64,000 nt of DNA from Fibrobacter succinogenes (GCA_902756345.1 CACVQR010000001.1:62001-126000); one strand, 5' to 3'. Shown: positions 43,464 to 52,103, counted from the first letter of the stretch. Notes: generated by a model from the letters alone, not told the origin. Numbers and translations are program-made.

Positions 43464-44303
43464 TCAAAGCAAATACTGCATAGCAATCTTTTCGATTCTC
43501 GTTGCATCCAGCGGGATTTCTGAAGATTCCATCGACACGATCAAGTTTTTTCCTAGGAAATACCCGTTGCCTTCAAAACAAGTCACCTTCCACGCCACCT
43601 GCGAAGAATAATCCGCATCATCCATCATTCCAAAATGTTCCCACACGAATTCCTGCCGCAAGCGAACATTTAAGCAAGTAAAATCAGGATATATCGTCAT
43701 CGTATTACGAGACGTTCCCTTTTTATGCCTAATGGCCAAGGGACATTCATACTTGTAAGGGATTTTCAGTCTATACAATGTATCCGCAATCATTGCCTCG
43801 GATTTCGAGCGCACCCGTTCGCCGCGAAGAGTCATAATTTCAGGGACATCATCCTCAATTTTTTTGCCCTCATATACACCGGCAAGCCATTGCGCAATAT
43901 AAGTTTCATCTGACTCATATACAGGCGTCACCAGTTTCTGACGGCCTTCGTGCATACAAGCGTACAGGTTTTCCAAATTCTGCAGTCGGAAACGATTCAA
44001 AAAGGAATCAATTAAAAGCCGCCACTTTTTCAATTCGGGCAAGGCTTTCTGGTCATATTCTTTTTGAGCAAGGGCTTTCGCCCGCCCAATTTCATTTACC
44101 GGAATATACTTTCCATGTACAGTTGTTCCCTTTGTTACATGAAACCACTGAACTTGATTTTTTCTTCTTGAAAGGCGAAGGCGACCCGCCGGAGCTTTCT
44201 TCAAAGCTTTTTCCTTTGCAGAAATCAACGATTGAAGTTGGTCCGCTGCCGTTTGAAGCACCGGCAGAACATTTGCGACACTCAAAATTTCATTCATTTG
44301 CAT
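43464..44303 (-). CDS. PD-(D/E)XK-nuclease-like protein of unknown function
   Basis: 279 residues, AGAGGAAA before the ATG at 44303. Residues 1-100 are helical, with a coiled-coil-like AKEKALKKAPAGRLRL region. From about 165, RVRSKSEAMIADTLYRLKIP, then YKYECPLAI and TIYPDFTCLNVRLRQEFVWE, follow the order E/helix, strand, D-strand, (E/Q)xK of PD-(D/E)XK nucleases; the last motif is EFVWEHFG, without the canonical lysine, so activity may be lost. No close relative recognised. The upstream region contains a four-unit hairpin array (44339-44634), possibly regulating it. Confidence 0.6.
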   Translation of the reverse strand: MQMNEILSVANVLPVLQTAADQLQSLISAKEKALKKAPAGRLRLSRRKNQVQWFHVTKGTTVHGKYIPVNEIGRAKALAQKEYDQKALPELKKWRLLIDSFLNRFRLQNLENLYACMHEGRQKLVTPVYESDETYIAQWLAGVYEGKKIEDDVPEIMTLRGERVRSKSEAMIADTLYRLKIPYKYECPLAIRHKKGTSRNTMTIYPDFTCLNVRLRQEFVWEHFGMMDDADYSSQVAWKVTCFEGNGYFLGKNLIVSMESSEIPLDATRIEKIAMQYLL

Positions 44304-44338
44304 TTTCCTCTTTGAAATTACGAATCTATGGGGGGTGA

Positions 44339-44634
44339 ATACAGGCTAAATGAGCCACAAAGAGACATTTAACCTGTACAAATCCACGATTTCAAACAAA
44401 TTCACGCTCTTTTTCCCGACGGCGTACAGGCCACGCAAGCGCAAACCACTCATTTAACCTGTACGCCAAGGCATTTTTAAGACATTTCATCCATTCTCCT
44501 TGCAATTTGTACAGGCCAAACAAACATTTTTCTTCTCTTTGGCCTGTACGCAGCCTCCTTTTTTACAACAACACCCCTCCCTAAGCGCGATTTGTACAGG
44601 CTAAAGAAACATTTCACATCTCTTTGGCCTGTAC
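44339..44634. repeat. Array of four imperfect palindromes with about 85-bp period
   Basis: The 377-bp intergenic gap contains no gene but four hairpin units of about 41 bp: 44339-44380, 44423-44464, 44509-44549 and 44594-44634. Arms are GTACAGGC(C/T)AAA and its inverse TTTGGCCTGTAC (or ATTTAACCTGTAC in units 1-2), with a 17-22-bp loop. Unit starts are 84, 86 and 85 bp apart; spacers of about 43 bp differ. Spacer lengths and hairpin structure do not fit CRISPR. Confidence 0.8.
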
Positions 44635-44680
44635 AACCACCATTTCGCCTTCATTTTACCACCATTTCGCCCTCTAGAGC

Positions 44681-45628
44681 CTACTTCTCCGGAACAAGAC
44701 CGACTCCTGGCCACATTTCAAAGCCGAAACTCCCGTGCAGGTCGGTGCGGTAGATTGCAGCAGAATCGCCCGCGACAAGCCGGAGCTTGTTGACCACCTC
44801 GTCTTTGGGGTGGCCGTAGCGGTTGTTTTTACCGACCCCGATGCCTGCGTACCTGGGGGCCACCCGCGCGAGGAACAGAAGCCCGCTACTGCCCGCGGAA
44901 CCATGGTGCCCGACTTGCAGTAAGTCTGCAGACAAGTCGCGCGAGAGTTCCATCAAGCGGTTTTCGCCCGCGGTATCCAGGTCGCCTGTAAGCAAGAATG
45001 CGCTTTCACGCCCCGCCTGCGAACCGACCATAGAGCCCATGAGGACCACACTCGCCCGATTTTCGCCAAAGCGCCCGTAGCTTACAGGCCACAGGCATTC
45101 GAGCCTTAGCCCCTCGGCAAAGTACACCGTGTCGCCGCGTTCAAGCGTATCTACCGGAATCTTGTGCCGCCGCGCCACCTTAAAGACGCTATCGCTCACA
45201 AAGCCCACCGCGGTGTCCAGCCCCACCAAGAGGCGCCCGACCTTGAGCCGCCCCGACTCGATTGCCGCGCCCATTTCCATAAACCCACCGCCGTGGTCCC
45301 GGTGAAAATGGCTCACCAGCACCCAGTCGAGCGACTTGACGCCCCTCGACGCAAGCGTATCAGCAAGCCCCACCGAATCGGGCCCGGAATCGTACAGGGC
45401 GTATCGCCCCTCATGCTCCAGGAGCACCGCGAGCCCCTGCCCCACATCCAAAAACGTGATTCGCACCGGCACCGGCTCGCCGTCCCAGCCGCTGTCATAA
45501 GTGCAGCCCGACAGCAGCATGCCAAAAAACACGCTCCAAAGCGCCGCACAGAACAGCACCCACAAATAAATCCACCGATTCGCGTTTTGACGCACAGGAT
45601 TTCTAGAAACGAGCATTTTATCGAACAT
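44681..45628 (-). CDS. ComEC-like metallo-beta-lactamase-fold lipoprotein
   Basis: 315 residues from the ATG at 45628 (MFDKMLVSRNPVRQN); the longer frame above it would run through non-coding sequence. A hydrophobic segment with a lipobox-like LLSGCTYD (about residue 43) should place it on the cell surface or periplasm side. The rest is the MBL domain of ComEC proteins: FLDVGQGLAVLLEHEGRYAL, VLVSHFHRDHGGGFMEMG near 100 and LQVGHHGSAGSSGLLFL near 235. No ComEC channel domain is present. The motifs are those of active zinc hydrolases, probably on phosphodiester bonds or nucleic acid. Stop at 44681; the array follows. Confidence 0.8.
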   Translation of the reverse strand: MFDKMLVSRNPVRQNANRWIYLWVLFCAALWSVFFGMLLSGCTYDSGWDGEPVPVRITFLDVGQGLAVLLEHEGRYALYDSGPDSVGLADTLASRGVKSLDWVLVSHFHRDHGGGFMEMGAAIESGRLKVGRLLVGLDTAVGFVSDSVFKVARRHKIPVDTLERGDTVYFAEGLRLECLWPVSYGRFGENRASVVLMGSMVGSQAGRESAFLLTGDLDTAGENRLMELSRDLSADLLQVGHHGSAGSSGLLFLARVAPRYAGIGVGKNNRYGHPKDEVVNKLRLVAGDSAAIYRTDLHGSFGFEMWPGVGLVPEK

Positions 45629-45758
45629 ACGACGACATCCTTTTTTGGAAAAGCCTCTCTTTCCTATACGCCAAAATCGGCAAAACTGTCTGATTTTACC
45701 CCCAAAAATGAAAAAGACGGCAAACTTTACTATATTTACCCTTAAACCGAGGTTTTTT

Positions 45759-46124
45759 ATGCAATTACCCAAGTACAAAAAGAAAAAGCGTATCAAGCTG
45801 AAAGTCTGTCAGGAACCCGGCTGCGGCCGCGAATTCTGGGGCCACCCGATCGCCAAGTACTGCGAATTGCACCGCGACATCAAGCAGCGCCAGAAGCAGA
45901 AGAAGGACGTGGACAACATCGAGTCCAAGAACATCATCTTCCGCCACAACTACACGGAATCCATGGACCTCACCTTCAAGTGCTGCCTCGAAGGCTGCAA
46001 CGAGATGTTCACTATCCGCGTGTTCCCGAAGCAGTACATTTACCCCCGTTTCTGCGAAGAACACCGCAACGATTTCAAGCGCGCAAACTACCTGCGTATC
46101 ATTTCCAAGCTGAAAAACGACTAA
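45759..46124 (+). CDS. Cysteine-rich (zinc-finger-like) small protein
   Basis: 121 residues from MQLPKYKKKKRIKLKVCQEP (ATG at 45759; the frame extends upstream into sequence of the divergent gene). Two similar halves each carry Cys/His groups: CQEPGCGREFWG then KYCELHRD, and later CCLEGCNEM then RFCEEHRND, a repeated treble-clef-like zinc-binding pattern. Lysine-rich N terminus suggests nucleic-acid contact. No family name known. Followed by a clear terminator at 46155-46184 and then tRNA-His, so it ends a plus-strand unit. Confidence 0.65.
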   Translation: MQLPKYKKKKRIKLKVCQEPGCGREFWGHPIAKYCELHRDIKQRQKQKKDVDNIESKNIIFRHNYTESMDLTFKCCLEGCNEMFTIRVFPKQYIYPRFCEEHRNDFKRANYLRIISKLKND

Positions 46125-46154
46125 AAATCGGGCTTTTTCGTAAAAAATTGGACC

Positions 46155-46184
46155 GCCACCCTTGAAAATCGGGGTGGCTTTTTT
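46155..46184 (+). terminator. Intrinsic terminator after the zinc-finger-like gene
   Basis: GCCACCC-TTGAAAATC-GGGGTGGC followed by TTTTTT. Confidence 0.85.
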
Positions 46185-46204
46185 ATATTTGGGCTCACAA
46201 TCAT

Positions 46205-46279
46205 GGTGGGTGTAGCTCAATTGGTTAGAGTCCCAGATTGTGATTCTGGATGTTGTCGGTTCGAGTCCGGTCACCCACC
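46205..46279 (+). tRNA. tRNA-His (GTG)
   Basis: Complete cloverleaf: acceptor GTGGGTG (46206-46212) pairing with CACCCAC (46272-46278), a D arm, anticodon stem CCAGA/TCTGG with loop TTGTGAT and anticodon GTG at 46240-46242, and the T arm GTCGGTTCGAGTCCGGT. The extra G at 46205 opposite C at 46279 is the G-1:C73 pair typical of histidine tRNA. CCA is not encoded in the DNA. A terminator follows. Confidence 0.95.
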
Positions 46280-46285
46280 CTTAAA

Positions 46286-46320
46286 AAACCTCGCTAGTTT
46301 CCTAGCGAGGTTCTTTTTTT
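46286..46320 (+). terminator. Intrinsic terminator after tRNA-His
   Basis: AACCTCGCTAG-TTTC-CTAGCGAGGTT followed by CTTTTTTT. A near-copy occurs at 52104-52133. Confidence 0.9.
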
Positions 46321-46340
46321 AGTGAGGAGACAAAAGAGCT

Positions 46341-47903
46341 TTAGTCGTCTTCTTTTTTGGACGGATTGTAGGGTATATCAAGCGCATTGAGCTTGATGGG
46401 GAACTGTATAAGAACAGTATGTACTTCAACATCCGGAGCCACCCCAACAGTATATCGAATCATATATCCTGCAACAGCTCTAATCTTATCCGAATCATAC
46501 TCGTATGCTTCCCCTACACACATCGTGTCTAGCCAGACTTCATAATGAACGTTCGGATATCGAGGATCGTCCCATTCATCGCCATCCCATATTCTAGCAT
46601 CATTCCTCACTTTGGAACCCCCAAAACGATCTATGTCATACATAGTACTTTTGTCATCAAAATTATATTCTGCTTTAAAGGCATCTAGATCCATCAAGTA
46701 TTCTTCTAAATTCGATTCTTCATCTTCTCGATCAATTCCTTTGCAACATCCTTTATCCAAGGTTTCAGGAGTATTTTCTTCTAGAACATAATGGTAAACA
46801 AGGTCATGAAGTTCGTGCCATTCCTTCGGATGGGAAGACTCCTTTGAAGATTCCTCATTTTCTGGGTTGGAGAATTTTTCGCCAAATGATTCTACATATT
46901 TTTCGAACTCGGGAACCGTTTCTACGTTTTTCCACCCGGCCACATTTTTGCGAATCGTTTCCAGTTGACCGTTTGCCTTGGCTGATTTAGCCCAGTTGGC
47001 AATTTTGGTTTTCATTTCGTTATCCCACTCACCCGTTTTAGCATAAGAATCCCCCAACGAGTCTATGCTATAAGTAAGATAAGCTTTCTTGTCTAAATTG
47101 GTCTGTGCCGACAAGAGCACACTTGCAGCCAAAAGTGCTGCGTTGCCATCTCCAGGCTTAAGGATATCCAAATCAGCAAAATCACCGACATCGTCTTTAA
47201 TATCAAACAGCGCAAGGATCTCCTTTTTCGCCAGAGCCCTTGCTTCTGCCACAGGCATTTTCTTTTCTTCCACAAGATACATTATGCGGTCGTATTCAAG
47301 CTGCGTAAACACGTTAATATTCACGGTGCTACGTTTTTCCAAATTAACAAAGGCGTGTAGTCGAATGTCTTTGTTCGACTTTTTCCCAGTATGTTCATCT
47401 AGATAATTGCCCCACACACTGATTTCAATACATGGAGAAATCGTGTTGAGATTTTCAAGATTATACACTCCATTTTCCACACTACCTTTATAAACATACC
47501 CATTGCTTGTTATTCTTAACGTTTTGCAATTAAGTTCCCTGTATTCGACTACAGATTCAACGAACGGGCCTTTCTGCGCTACGCCAGTTAAAGTCATATT
47601 CTTAATTGCATATTCTTCGACACTAGAAGAATCTGCTTTTTCGGAACTCGAAGATTCGATTTTCTCGTTCTTTTCAGAGCTCGAGGACTTCGCCTTTTTA
47701 TCTTTGCTTGCAACCGAAGACGAAGAAACTCCTTCGTCACTATCGGAATCTTCCTCTTCGAGGGATTTCTCCGTATCGCCCCCGGCAACACTGCTGCTTT
47801 CGCTGGAGCAGCCCGTTACCACCAGAGACGTGCAGAGGTACATTGCCGAAACAGACAACAGGCCCGCGCCAAGAACTTCATACCATTTGTTTTTCTTTTT
47901 CAT
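46341..47903 (-). CDS. QKGPF-family lipoprotein without FISUMP domain
   Basis: 520 residues from the ATG at 47903 (MKKKNKWYEVLGAGLLSVSA), preceded by AGAAGGGAAA. Lipobox-like VVTGCSS (about residue 32). A Ser/Glu/Lys linker (about 35-105) is followed by the conserved domain starting LTGVAQKGPFVESVVEYREL, then TVNINVFTQLEYDRIMYLVE, EARALAKKEILALFDI and GDGNAALLAASVLL, all shared with the three lipoproteins at 48124, 52162 and 55509. After the shared part a unique C terminus holds a Cys pair (KGCCKGID). It has the same upstream promoter elements as two of the TIGR02147 genes although no regulator gene lies before it. Function unknown; probably surface-exposed. Confidence 0.75.
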   Translation of the reverse strand: MKKKNKWYEVLGAGLLSVSAMYLCTSLVVTGCSSESSSVAGGDTEKSLEEEDSDSDEGVSSSSVASKDKKAKSSSSEKNEKIESSSSEKADSSSVEEYAIKNMTLTGVAQKGPFVESVVEYRELNCKTLRITSNGYVYKGSVENGVYNLENLNTISPCIEISVWGNYLDEHTGKKSNKDIRLHAFVNLEKRSTVNINVFTQLEYDRIMYLVEEKKMPVAEARALAKKEILALFDIKDDVGDFADLDILKPGDGNAALLAASVLLSAQTNLDKKAYLTYSIDSLGDSYAKTGEWDNEMKTKIANWAKSAKANGQLETIRKNVAGWKNVETVPEFEKYVESFGEKFSNPENEESSKESSHPKEWHELHDLVYHYVLEENTPETLDKGCCKGIDREDEESNLEEYLMDLDAFKAEYNFDDKSTMYDIDRFGGSKVRNDARIWDGDEWDDPRYPNVHYEVWLDTMCVGEAYEYDSDKIRAVAGYMIRYTVGVAPDVEVHTVLIQFPIKLNALDIPYNPSKKEDD

Positions 47904-47943
47904 TTTCCCTTCTTTGTTGGAGTGTTTTTCACATCCCTCACAC

Positions 47944-48071
47944 CTACAAATATAGGTAGATTTCATGCCATTGGAACACAAAATTAGCGTTTTTCTTCAA
48001 ATTTTACAGTTTTTATAGAAATTGCTAAAAATTTAATAAACTAGAATACAACGTAAGTATTCCAGGAATAC
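47944..48071 (-). promoter_or_regulatory. Conserved promoter/upstream element of the lipoprotein family
   Basis: CTATATTTGTAG (minus strand) at 47944-47955; exactly 18 bp further upstream CGCTAATTTTGTGTTC at 47974-47989; further up a half-site GTTGTATTC (48044-48052) and the perfect palindrome GTATTCCAGGAATAC (48057-48071). The same elements in the same order and spacing occur before 50764 and 55256. Confidence 0.7.
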
Positions 48072-48107
48072 AAAAAACCCTGCCATTTCTGGCAGGGCCG
48101 CTTTTTT
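48072..48107 (-). terminator. Intrinsic terminator after the lipoprotein gene at 48124
   Basis: CCCTGCCA-TTTC-TGGCAGGG stem with TTTTTT following on the minus strand. Confidence 0.85.
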
Positions 48108-48123
48108 AGAGAGTGAGGAGAAA

Positions 48124-49911
48124 TTACTTTGTTATGTAGTAGCTGTATACATCCAGAATAAATCCATAACGTATTGTGCGCACACTACTAGTTTCCATTA
48201 TCACTTCCGTCATCGGGTAAGCGACAACCGTATATACAAAATTCTTCAACCTTTTCGAGTAATAGTAAACACGAACCTTATCACCAATCCGAGAGATGTC
48301 CGCATCCACATCCGTATATGAATAGCCCCACAAGAATTCCATCAGGTCATTTCTGCTGTATTCAAAGTTGCGAACGGCTACGTACCCGTAAGTAGTATCC
48401 AGCCATTCCTCTCTAAATCTGGTCAGGCTGTCGGTCGCTTCTTGATCTTCGTCTGCCGCCAACACATAGTTTCTAAGAAGAGTATCCTCATATTCTTTAG
48501 TCGTGTGGCGGATTCTCCAATTGACGACAATGGTATCTTCATCGCAACGAAGGGCCAATCTTTCCACGCTGTTTCCTAACAAGTTTTCCAATTCCCAAGG
48601 AAAGTCTTCATCAGCGCAAGCCGCAGAATCCTTTACAGAAACAGGGTTCGACGGTTCTCGCCTGGTGGACCTTATGGAATCGATCATCCTGTAAATTGCA
48701 GGATCAATCGAATCATAAACCGAGGAATCTCTTTTTACGGAATCCTGTATATCCGTTTTCGAAGTATCCTCTACAAAAGAGCTCGAGGATCTAATCGTAT
48801 CGCGCTCCAGGGAATCCGCCTTCGCGGAACTATCCGCCTTTGCAGAACTAGACAGCACCGTATCGGCAACGGCCCCGCTGCTGCTAGAAGTTACAACGCT
48901 GTCGCGCGAATCCTGCTTACTGCTGCTCGATTGCCTCGTGGAGTCAATCTTAGGCTCGCTTTCGGAACTTGTAATGACGTCGCTGGAAGACGACCCTTCG
49001 ACAGAAGACGAAGATTCATCGCTAGAAGAAGACACTTCTTCGATCGAATCAGCCGGTTCTACAGCGGGAATGTACTTTTCGAATGCGGCCACATTCTCGC
49101 CGTCGTTCATGCTTTCGATATTCTTGCGAATGGAATCAAGCTTGCCGTCTGCGGCGACAGAGGCGGCCCATTCAGCAATTTCGGCCTTGGTCGTAGAATC
49201 TTTCCACTTGCCGCTTTCGGCAAAGGAATCGTCAAACTTGTCGAGGCGCTTTGCAAGTCCGTCCGCATCGGTGTCGCCCTGCATCATGACGCTTACCGCC
49301 AAGAGTGCGGCGTTACCGTCGCCCGACTCAAAGATATTCAGGTTTTCGAATTCTTCAAAGTCGCCCTTGATATCGAAGGCGGCAAGCACTTCGCTTTCGG
49401 CCTGGGTCTTTGCCTTGGCCAAGGACTTGTTCTTTTCTTTCACGAGGTGCATCACGCGTTCGTATGCCAGGTTCGTGAGCAAGTTGACGTTCACGTTATC
49501 GCGATCCTTGAGGTCGGTCAACGCACGCAGCGTCAATTCATTCTTCGTCTTTTTGCCCGAGACTTCGTTCAAGTACTTACCCGAAACTTCAATAACCGCG
49601 CAAGACGCATCGAGAGCAATGCTATCGAAAGCAAAGTCGCCCTTGTCGCTCTTGATCGAACTTTCAAAAAACTGATCCGTAAATTCCAGCGTCTTACAGT
49701 CAACACCGCGCACCGTCACGGCAGTCCCCTTCAAGAACGGGCCCTTCTGGGCAACGCCCTCCACATCGGCCACAAAGCCGGCATCTTCCGAGACGCCGCC
49801 TGCAACGCCCTTGTCATCGGTACTGGAGCATGCAGCAAAGAGCGACATGCCTATAAATGCAGAAGCAAAGACCAAGTTTTTCTTGGTCATCTTGCACAAG
49901 TTATTTTTCAT
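48124..49911 (-). CDS. QKGPF-family lipoprotein with Ser-rich linker
   Basis: 595 residues from the ATG at 49911 (MKNNLCKMTKKNLVFASAFI), preceded by AAGGAGACA; an ATG further up would only add charged residues. Lipobox SLFAACSS (about residue 28). The shared domain begins VEGVAQKGPFLKGTAVTVRG, continues with DNVNVNLLTNLAYERVMHLV and GDGNAALLAVSVMM, and ends near 290. A very long linker of serine with D/E/K blocks (about 295-400) leads to a unique C-terminal domain (DTIVVNWRIRHTTKEYEDTL). It overlaps the upstream TIGR02147 gene by 11 bp. Likely an abundant surface lipoprotein; function unknown. Confidence 0.75.
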   Translation of the reverse strand: MKNNLCKMTKKNLVFASAFIGMSLFAACSSTDDKGVAGGVSEDAGFVADVEGVAQKGPFLKGTAVTVRGVDCKTLEFTDQFFESSIKSDKGDFAFDSIALDASCAVIEVSGKYLNEVSGKKTKNELTLRALTDLKDRDNVNVNLLTNLAYERVMHLVKEKNKSLAKAKTQAESEVLAAFDIKGDFEEFENLNIFESGDGNAALLAVSVMMQGDTDADGLAKRLDKFDDSFAESGKWKDSTTKAEIAEWAASVAADGKLDSIRKNIESMNDGENVAAFEKYIPAVEPADSIEEVSSSSDESSSSVEGSSSSDVITSSESEPKIDSTRQSSSSKQDSRDSVVTSSSSGAVADTVLSSSAKADSSAKADSLERDTIRSSSSFVEDTSKTDIQDSVKRDSSVYDSIDPAIYRMIDSIRSTRREPSNPVSVKDSAACADEDFPWELENLLGNSVERLALRCDEDTIVVNWRIRHTTKEYEDTLLRNYVLAADEDQEATDSLTRFREEWLDTTYGYVAVRNFEYSRNDLMEFLWGYSYTDVDADISRIGDKVRVYYYSKRLKNFVYTVVAYPMTEVIMETSSVRTIRYGFILDVYSYYITK

Positions 49912-50764
49912 TGTCTCCTTCCTTCTTAACTGAAGTCTTGCTTTCTTTTGCCAAAGGTTCACTCAGCGGGAACAGTTGCAAATTCAACCGGTAAACCTGT
50001 TCCGTCTCGTCGTCTTCCGAGGCAATCGCGATAATTCGGCGGCGGCAATCTGCGAGTTCCTTACGAATACGTTCGTAAGATTTACGGGTGAGGCCCATGG
50101 TAAGGCCCGACATGTCGCGTTCCGAAAGCGGTAAATTGATTGCCTTTATCGCGAATTCGCCCATCTGGCGCTGCAAATCGCGGGCAGCCACAGGCACGGC
50201 GTCTACAGAACCCATCGAAATCGCCTTGTCCGTCTGCTGGTAATTTCCGTTTTTGTCTTTTTTCAAGAGCTTTGCCCGCACCAAAAAGTCGAGCGTCTCC
50301 GTGACTTCGGCAGCGGTAATCGCAGGCTTAATCGCATGAGCCATTTCGAGCGGCTTTGCGCCGGGCATGTTTGGCGCGAGTTCTCGCAGCACCACGTTTT
50401 TCCACGATTTAAAATAATTGAACTCTTCGACCCCTAGCACACGCACCTTGTGAGCATTCGCAAGCGCACAGCGTTCCTCGAACGCGGCTCGTTTCGCCTC
50501 GTCCCCCTTCGCATGCGCGTACGAAACCATCAGCACAAAGTACGTGTGTTCAAACCCCACCAACCCCATAGCACTCGCTACGGAACCTGCAGCCCCTACG
50601 CTCAGGTTTTTCTTCCCCTCACAGACATACTTCAGATAAACCGCCGACGAAAACCCCGCGTCTCGCGCAAAGTCTCGCCAGGTAAACGCCGAAGTACGCT
50701 TACGTTCATCGTAATAGTCCTGAATGAACTTGCGGTAATCTGTGTATTCTATAATCTCCTTCAT
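49901..50764 (-). CDS. TIGR02147 family protein paired with the lipoprotein at 48124
   Basis: 287 residues beginning MKEIIEYTDYRKFIQDYYDE, the standard start of the family; FTWRDFARDAGFSSAVYLKY is the helix-turn-helix-like part, the middle VAVRDLQRQMGEFAIKAINL and the end VYRLNLQLFPLSEPLA are conserved among the copies here. No membrane segment. Its last codons overlap the lipoprotein start, so translation is coupled. The upstream region carries the shared promoter elements: CTATATTTGTAA at 50767-50778 and the palindrome GTATTCCTGGAACAC at 50879-50893. The regulatory role is inferred. Confidence 0.8.
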   Translation of the reverse strand: MKEIIEYTDYRKFIQDYYDERKRTSAFTWRDFARDAGFSSAVYLKYVCEGKKNLSVGAAGSVASAMGLVGFEHTYFVLMVSYAHAKGDEAKRAAFEERCALANAHKVRVLGVEEFNYFKSWKNVVLRELAPNMPGAKPLEMAHAIKPAITAAEVTETLDFLVRAKLLKKDKNGNYQQTDKAISMGSVDAVPVAARDLQRQMGEFAIKAINLPLSERDMSGLTMGLTRKSYERIRKELADCRRRIIAIASEDDETEQVYRLNLQLFPLSEPLAKESKTSVKKEGDNEK

Positions 50765-50766
50765 GG

Positions 50767-50893
50767 TTACAAATATAGACTAATTTCATTGTTTGGGAAC
50801 ACAAATTTAACGTTTTTATCCAAATTTTACCATTTATGCAAAATTTTTAAAATTTCAGCATTTTCAAGAACACAACCTGTATTCCTGGAACAC
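50767..50893 (-). promoter_or_regulatory. Conserved promoter/upstream element of a TIGR02147 gene
   Basis: CTATATTTGTAA at 50767-50778, 18 bp, GTTAAATTTGTGTTC at 50797-50811, half-site GTTGTGTTC (50868-50876) and the dyad GTATTCCTGGAACAC at 50879-50893, matching the element before 47903 and 55256. The dyad also lies next to the divergent ATPase promoter. Confidence 0.7.
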
Positions 50894-50908
50894 GGGACCG
50901 CCATCCTA

Positions 50909-50937
50909 TTGACATTTCACTATACTTTTAGTATATT
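50909..50937 (+). promoter_or_regulatory. Sigma70 promoter of the AAA ATPase gene
   Basis: TTGACA at 50909-50914, exactly 17 bp, then TATATT at 50932-50937; 38 bp before the GTG start. Confidence 0.85.
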
Positions 50938-50964
50938 ACTAAAGGTATATTACCAAAAGTATAG
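50920..50964. promoter_or_regulatory. Inverted-repeat operator overlapping the ATPase promoter
   Basis: Left arm CTATACTTTTAGTATAT and right arm with its inverse, ACCAAAAGTATAG, framing two further TACTAAAG/TACC repeats. The dyad covers the -10 box and transcription start, a typical repressor site. Confidence 0.75.
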
Positions 50965-50974
50965 TGAGGTCATC

Positions 50975-52093
50975 GTGAAAAACCCGTTTTTGCTAGAGCC
51001 CTACACATCAAAGGAACTGTTCTGCGACCGCGAACAGGAGCTCAAAGAAATCGTCTCTCTCTTAACGAATGGCTCCAACGTGACACTCATTTCGCCTAGA
51101 CGTTACGGAAAAACAGGCCTAATTTTCAGAACATTTGAAGACCTCCGCGAGAAAAAATGCACCTGCATATATGCAGATATTTTCTCAGCTCAAAACCTAG
51201 ATGATTTTCTCAAGATTCTTTCCGAAGCAATCGTTAATGCCGTAACAAGCGAGTCCATAATAAAAAAATTCTTCAACGCCCTTAAAAACGCAAGGCCCAC
51301 ACTCAGTTACGATCCCATTTCCGGTAGCCCACAGGTTTCGCTTTCATTCCAAACAGACTCACAAAAACATCCTACACTAAAATCCATTTTTGATTTTCTT
51401 GAAAAACAAGAAACGCAAATCATTTTTGCTATTGACGAATTTCAACAAATAAGAGAATTCAAAGAAACAAATACCGAAGCCCTACTGCGGACATACATCC
51501 AACAATTACACCATGTAAAATTCATTTTCTGCGGAAGCAAAAAACATTTAATGGCAGACATGTTTACCAACGCAAAGAAACCTTTTTATGAAAGTTCAAG
51601 AACAATCTATATCAACCGTATAGATGCAGATAAATACAAGGCATTTATTACAGGTCTCTTCAAAAAGGCAGGCAAATCCATTGACGACGACGCCGTCGAT
51701 TTTATCTTGGGTTGGACAAAACGGCACACTTATTACACTCAATTCGTCTGCAACCAGGTTTTTGCGGATTCATCCCAAAGGATTACGTTAGAAGATGTAA
51801 AAAACGTCGCATCCAGAATTCTTCGGTTCGAAACAACAAACTTCATAGAGCGTCGCAATCTGATTACCGAGAAACAGTGGAAATACCTCGTCGCAGTCGC
51901 CAAAGAAGGCGAAGTCAAAAAGCCGACCGCAGCAGATTTCTTGATGAAATACAAAATCGGAAACGCGGCCACCGCAAAGAAAATCCTCACTGCCCTTGTC
52001 GAAAAGGAACTGCTGCTAGAGCAAAGCGACTTAAGCGGGAAAAGCTACAGCGTGTACAACGTATTCATGTCCCGCTGGATGGAATCGCTTTAA
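50975..52093 (+). CDS. AAA ATPase of the ATPase_2 / COG1672 type
   Basis: 372 residues from a GTG at 50975 (GTGAAAAACCCG), preceded by GAGG; the longer upstream frame ignores the promoter and is rejected. NPFLLEPYTSKELFCDREQE is the usual start. Walker A is the variant SPRRYGKTGL near residue 45; Walker B with glutamate is QIIFAIDEFQQI near 155; the C-terminal winged-helix-like region (TEKQWKYLVAVAKEG ... TAKKILTALVEKE) follows. These cytosolic NTPases are typical of mobile or defence-associated DNA, with no firm function. The gene is AT-rich, has its own promoter and operator, and ends in a copy of the tRNA-His terminator hairpin. It interrupts the row of lipoprotein genes, so it is probably acquired. 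Confidence 0.8.
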   Translation: MKNPFLLEPYTSKELFCDREQELKEIVSLLTNGSNVTLISPRRYGKTGLIFRTFEDLREKKCTCIYADIFSAQNLDDFLKILSEAIVNAVTSESIIKKFFNALKNARPTLSYDPISGSPQVSLSFQTDSQKHPTLKSIFDFLEKQETQIIFAIDEFQQIREFKETNTEALLRTYIQQLHHVKFIFCGSKKHLMADMFTNAKKPFYESSRTIYINRIDADKYKAFITGLFKKAGKSIDDDAVDFILGWTKRHTYYTQFVCNQVFADSSQRITLEDVKNVASRILRFETTNFIERRNLITEKQWKYLVAVAKEGEVKKPTAADFLMKYKIGNAATAKKILTALVEKELLLEQSDLSGKSYSVYNVFMSRWMESL

Positions 52094-52103
52094 ACAAGAA
52101 AAA

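Noticed and set aside
44339-44634. CRISPR array
   Set aside because: The repeated units are 41-bp dyads with differing loops and variable arms, there are only four, the period is 85 bp, and no cas genes are near.
44681-45628. Full competence ComEC channel
   Set aside because: Only the MBL domain and one membrane anchor are present; no channel segments exist.
50450-50974. Long N-terminal extension of the AAA ATPase
   Set aside because: It would start within the divergent TIGR02147 gene and cross the promoter and operator at 50909-50964.
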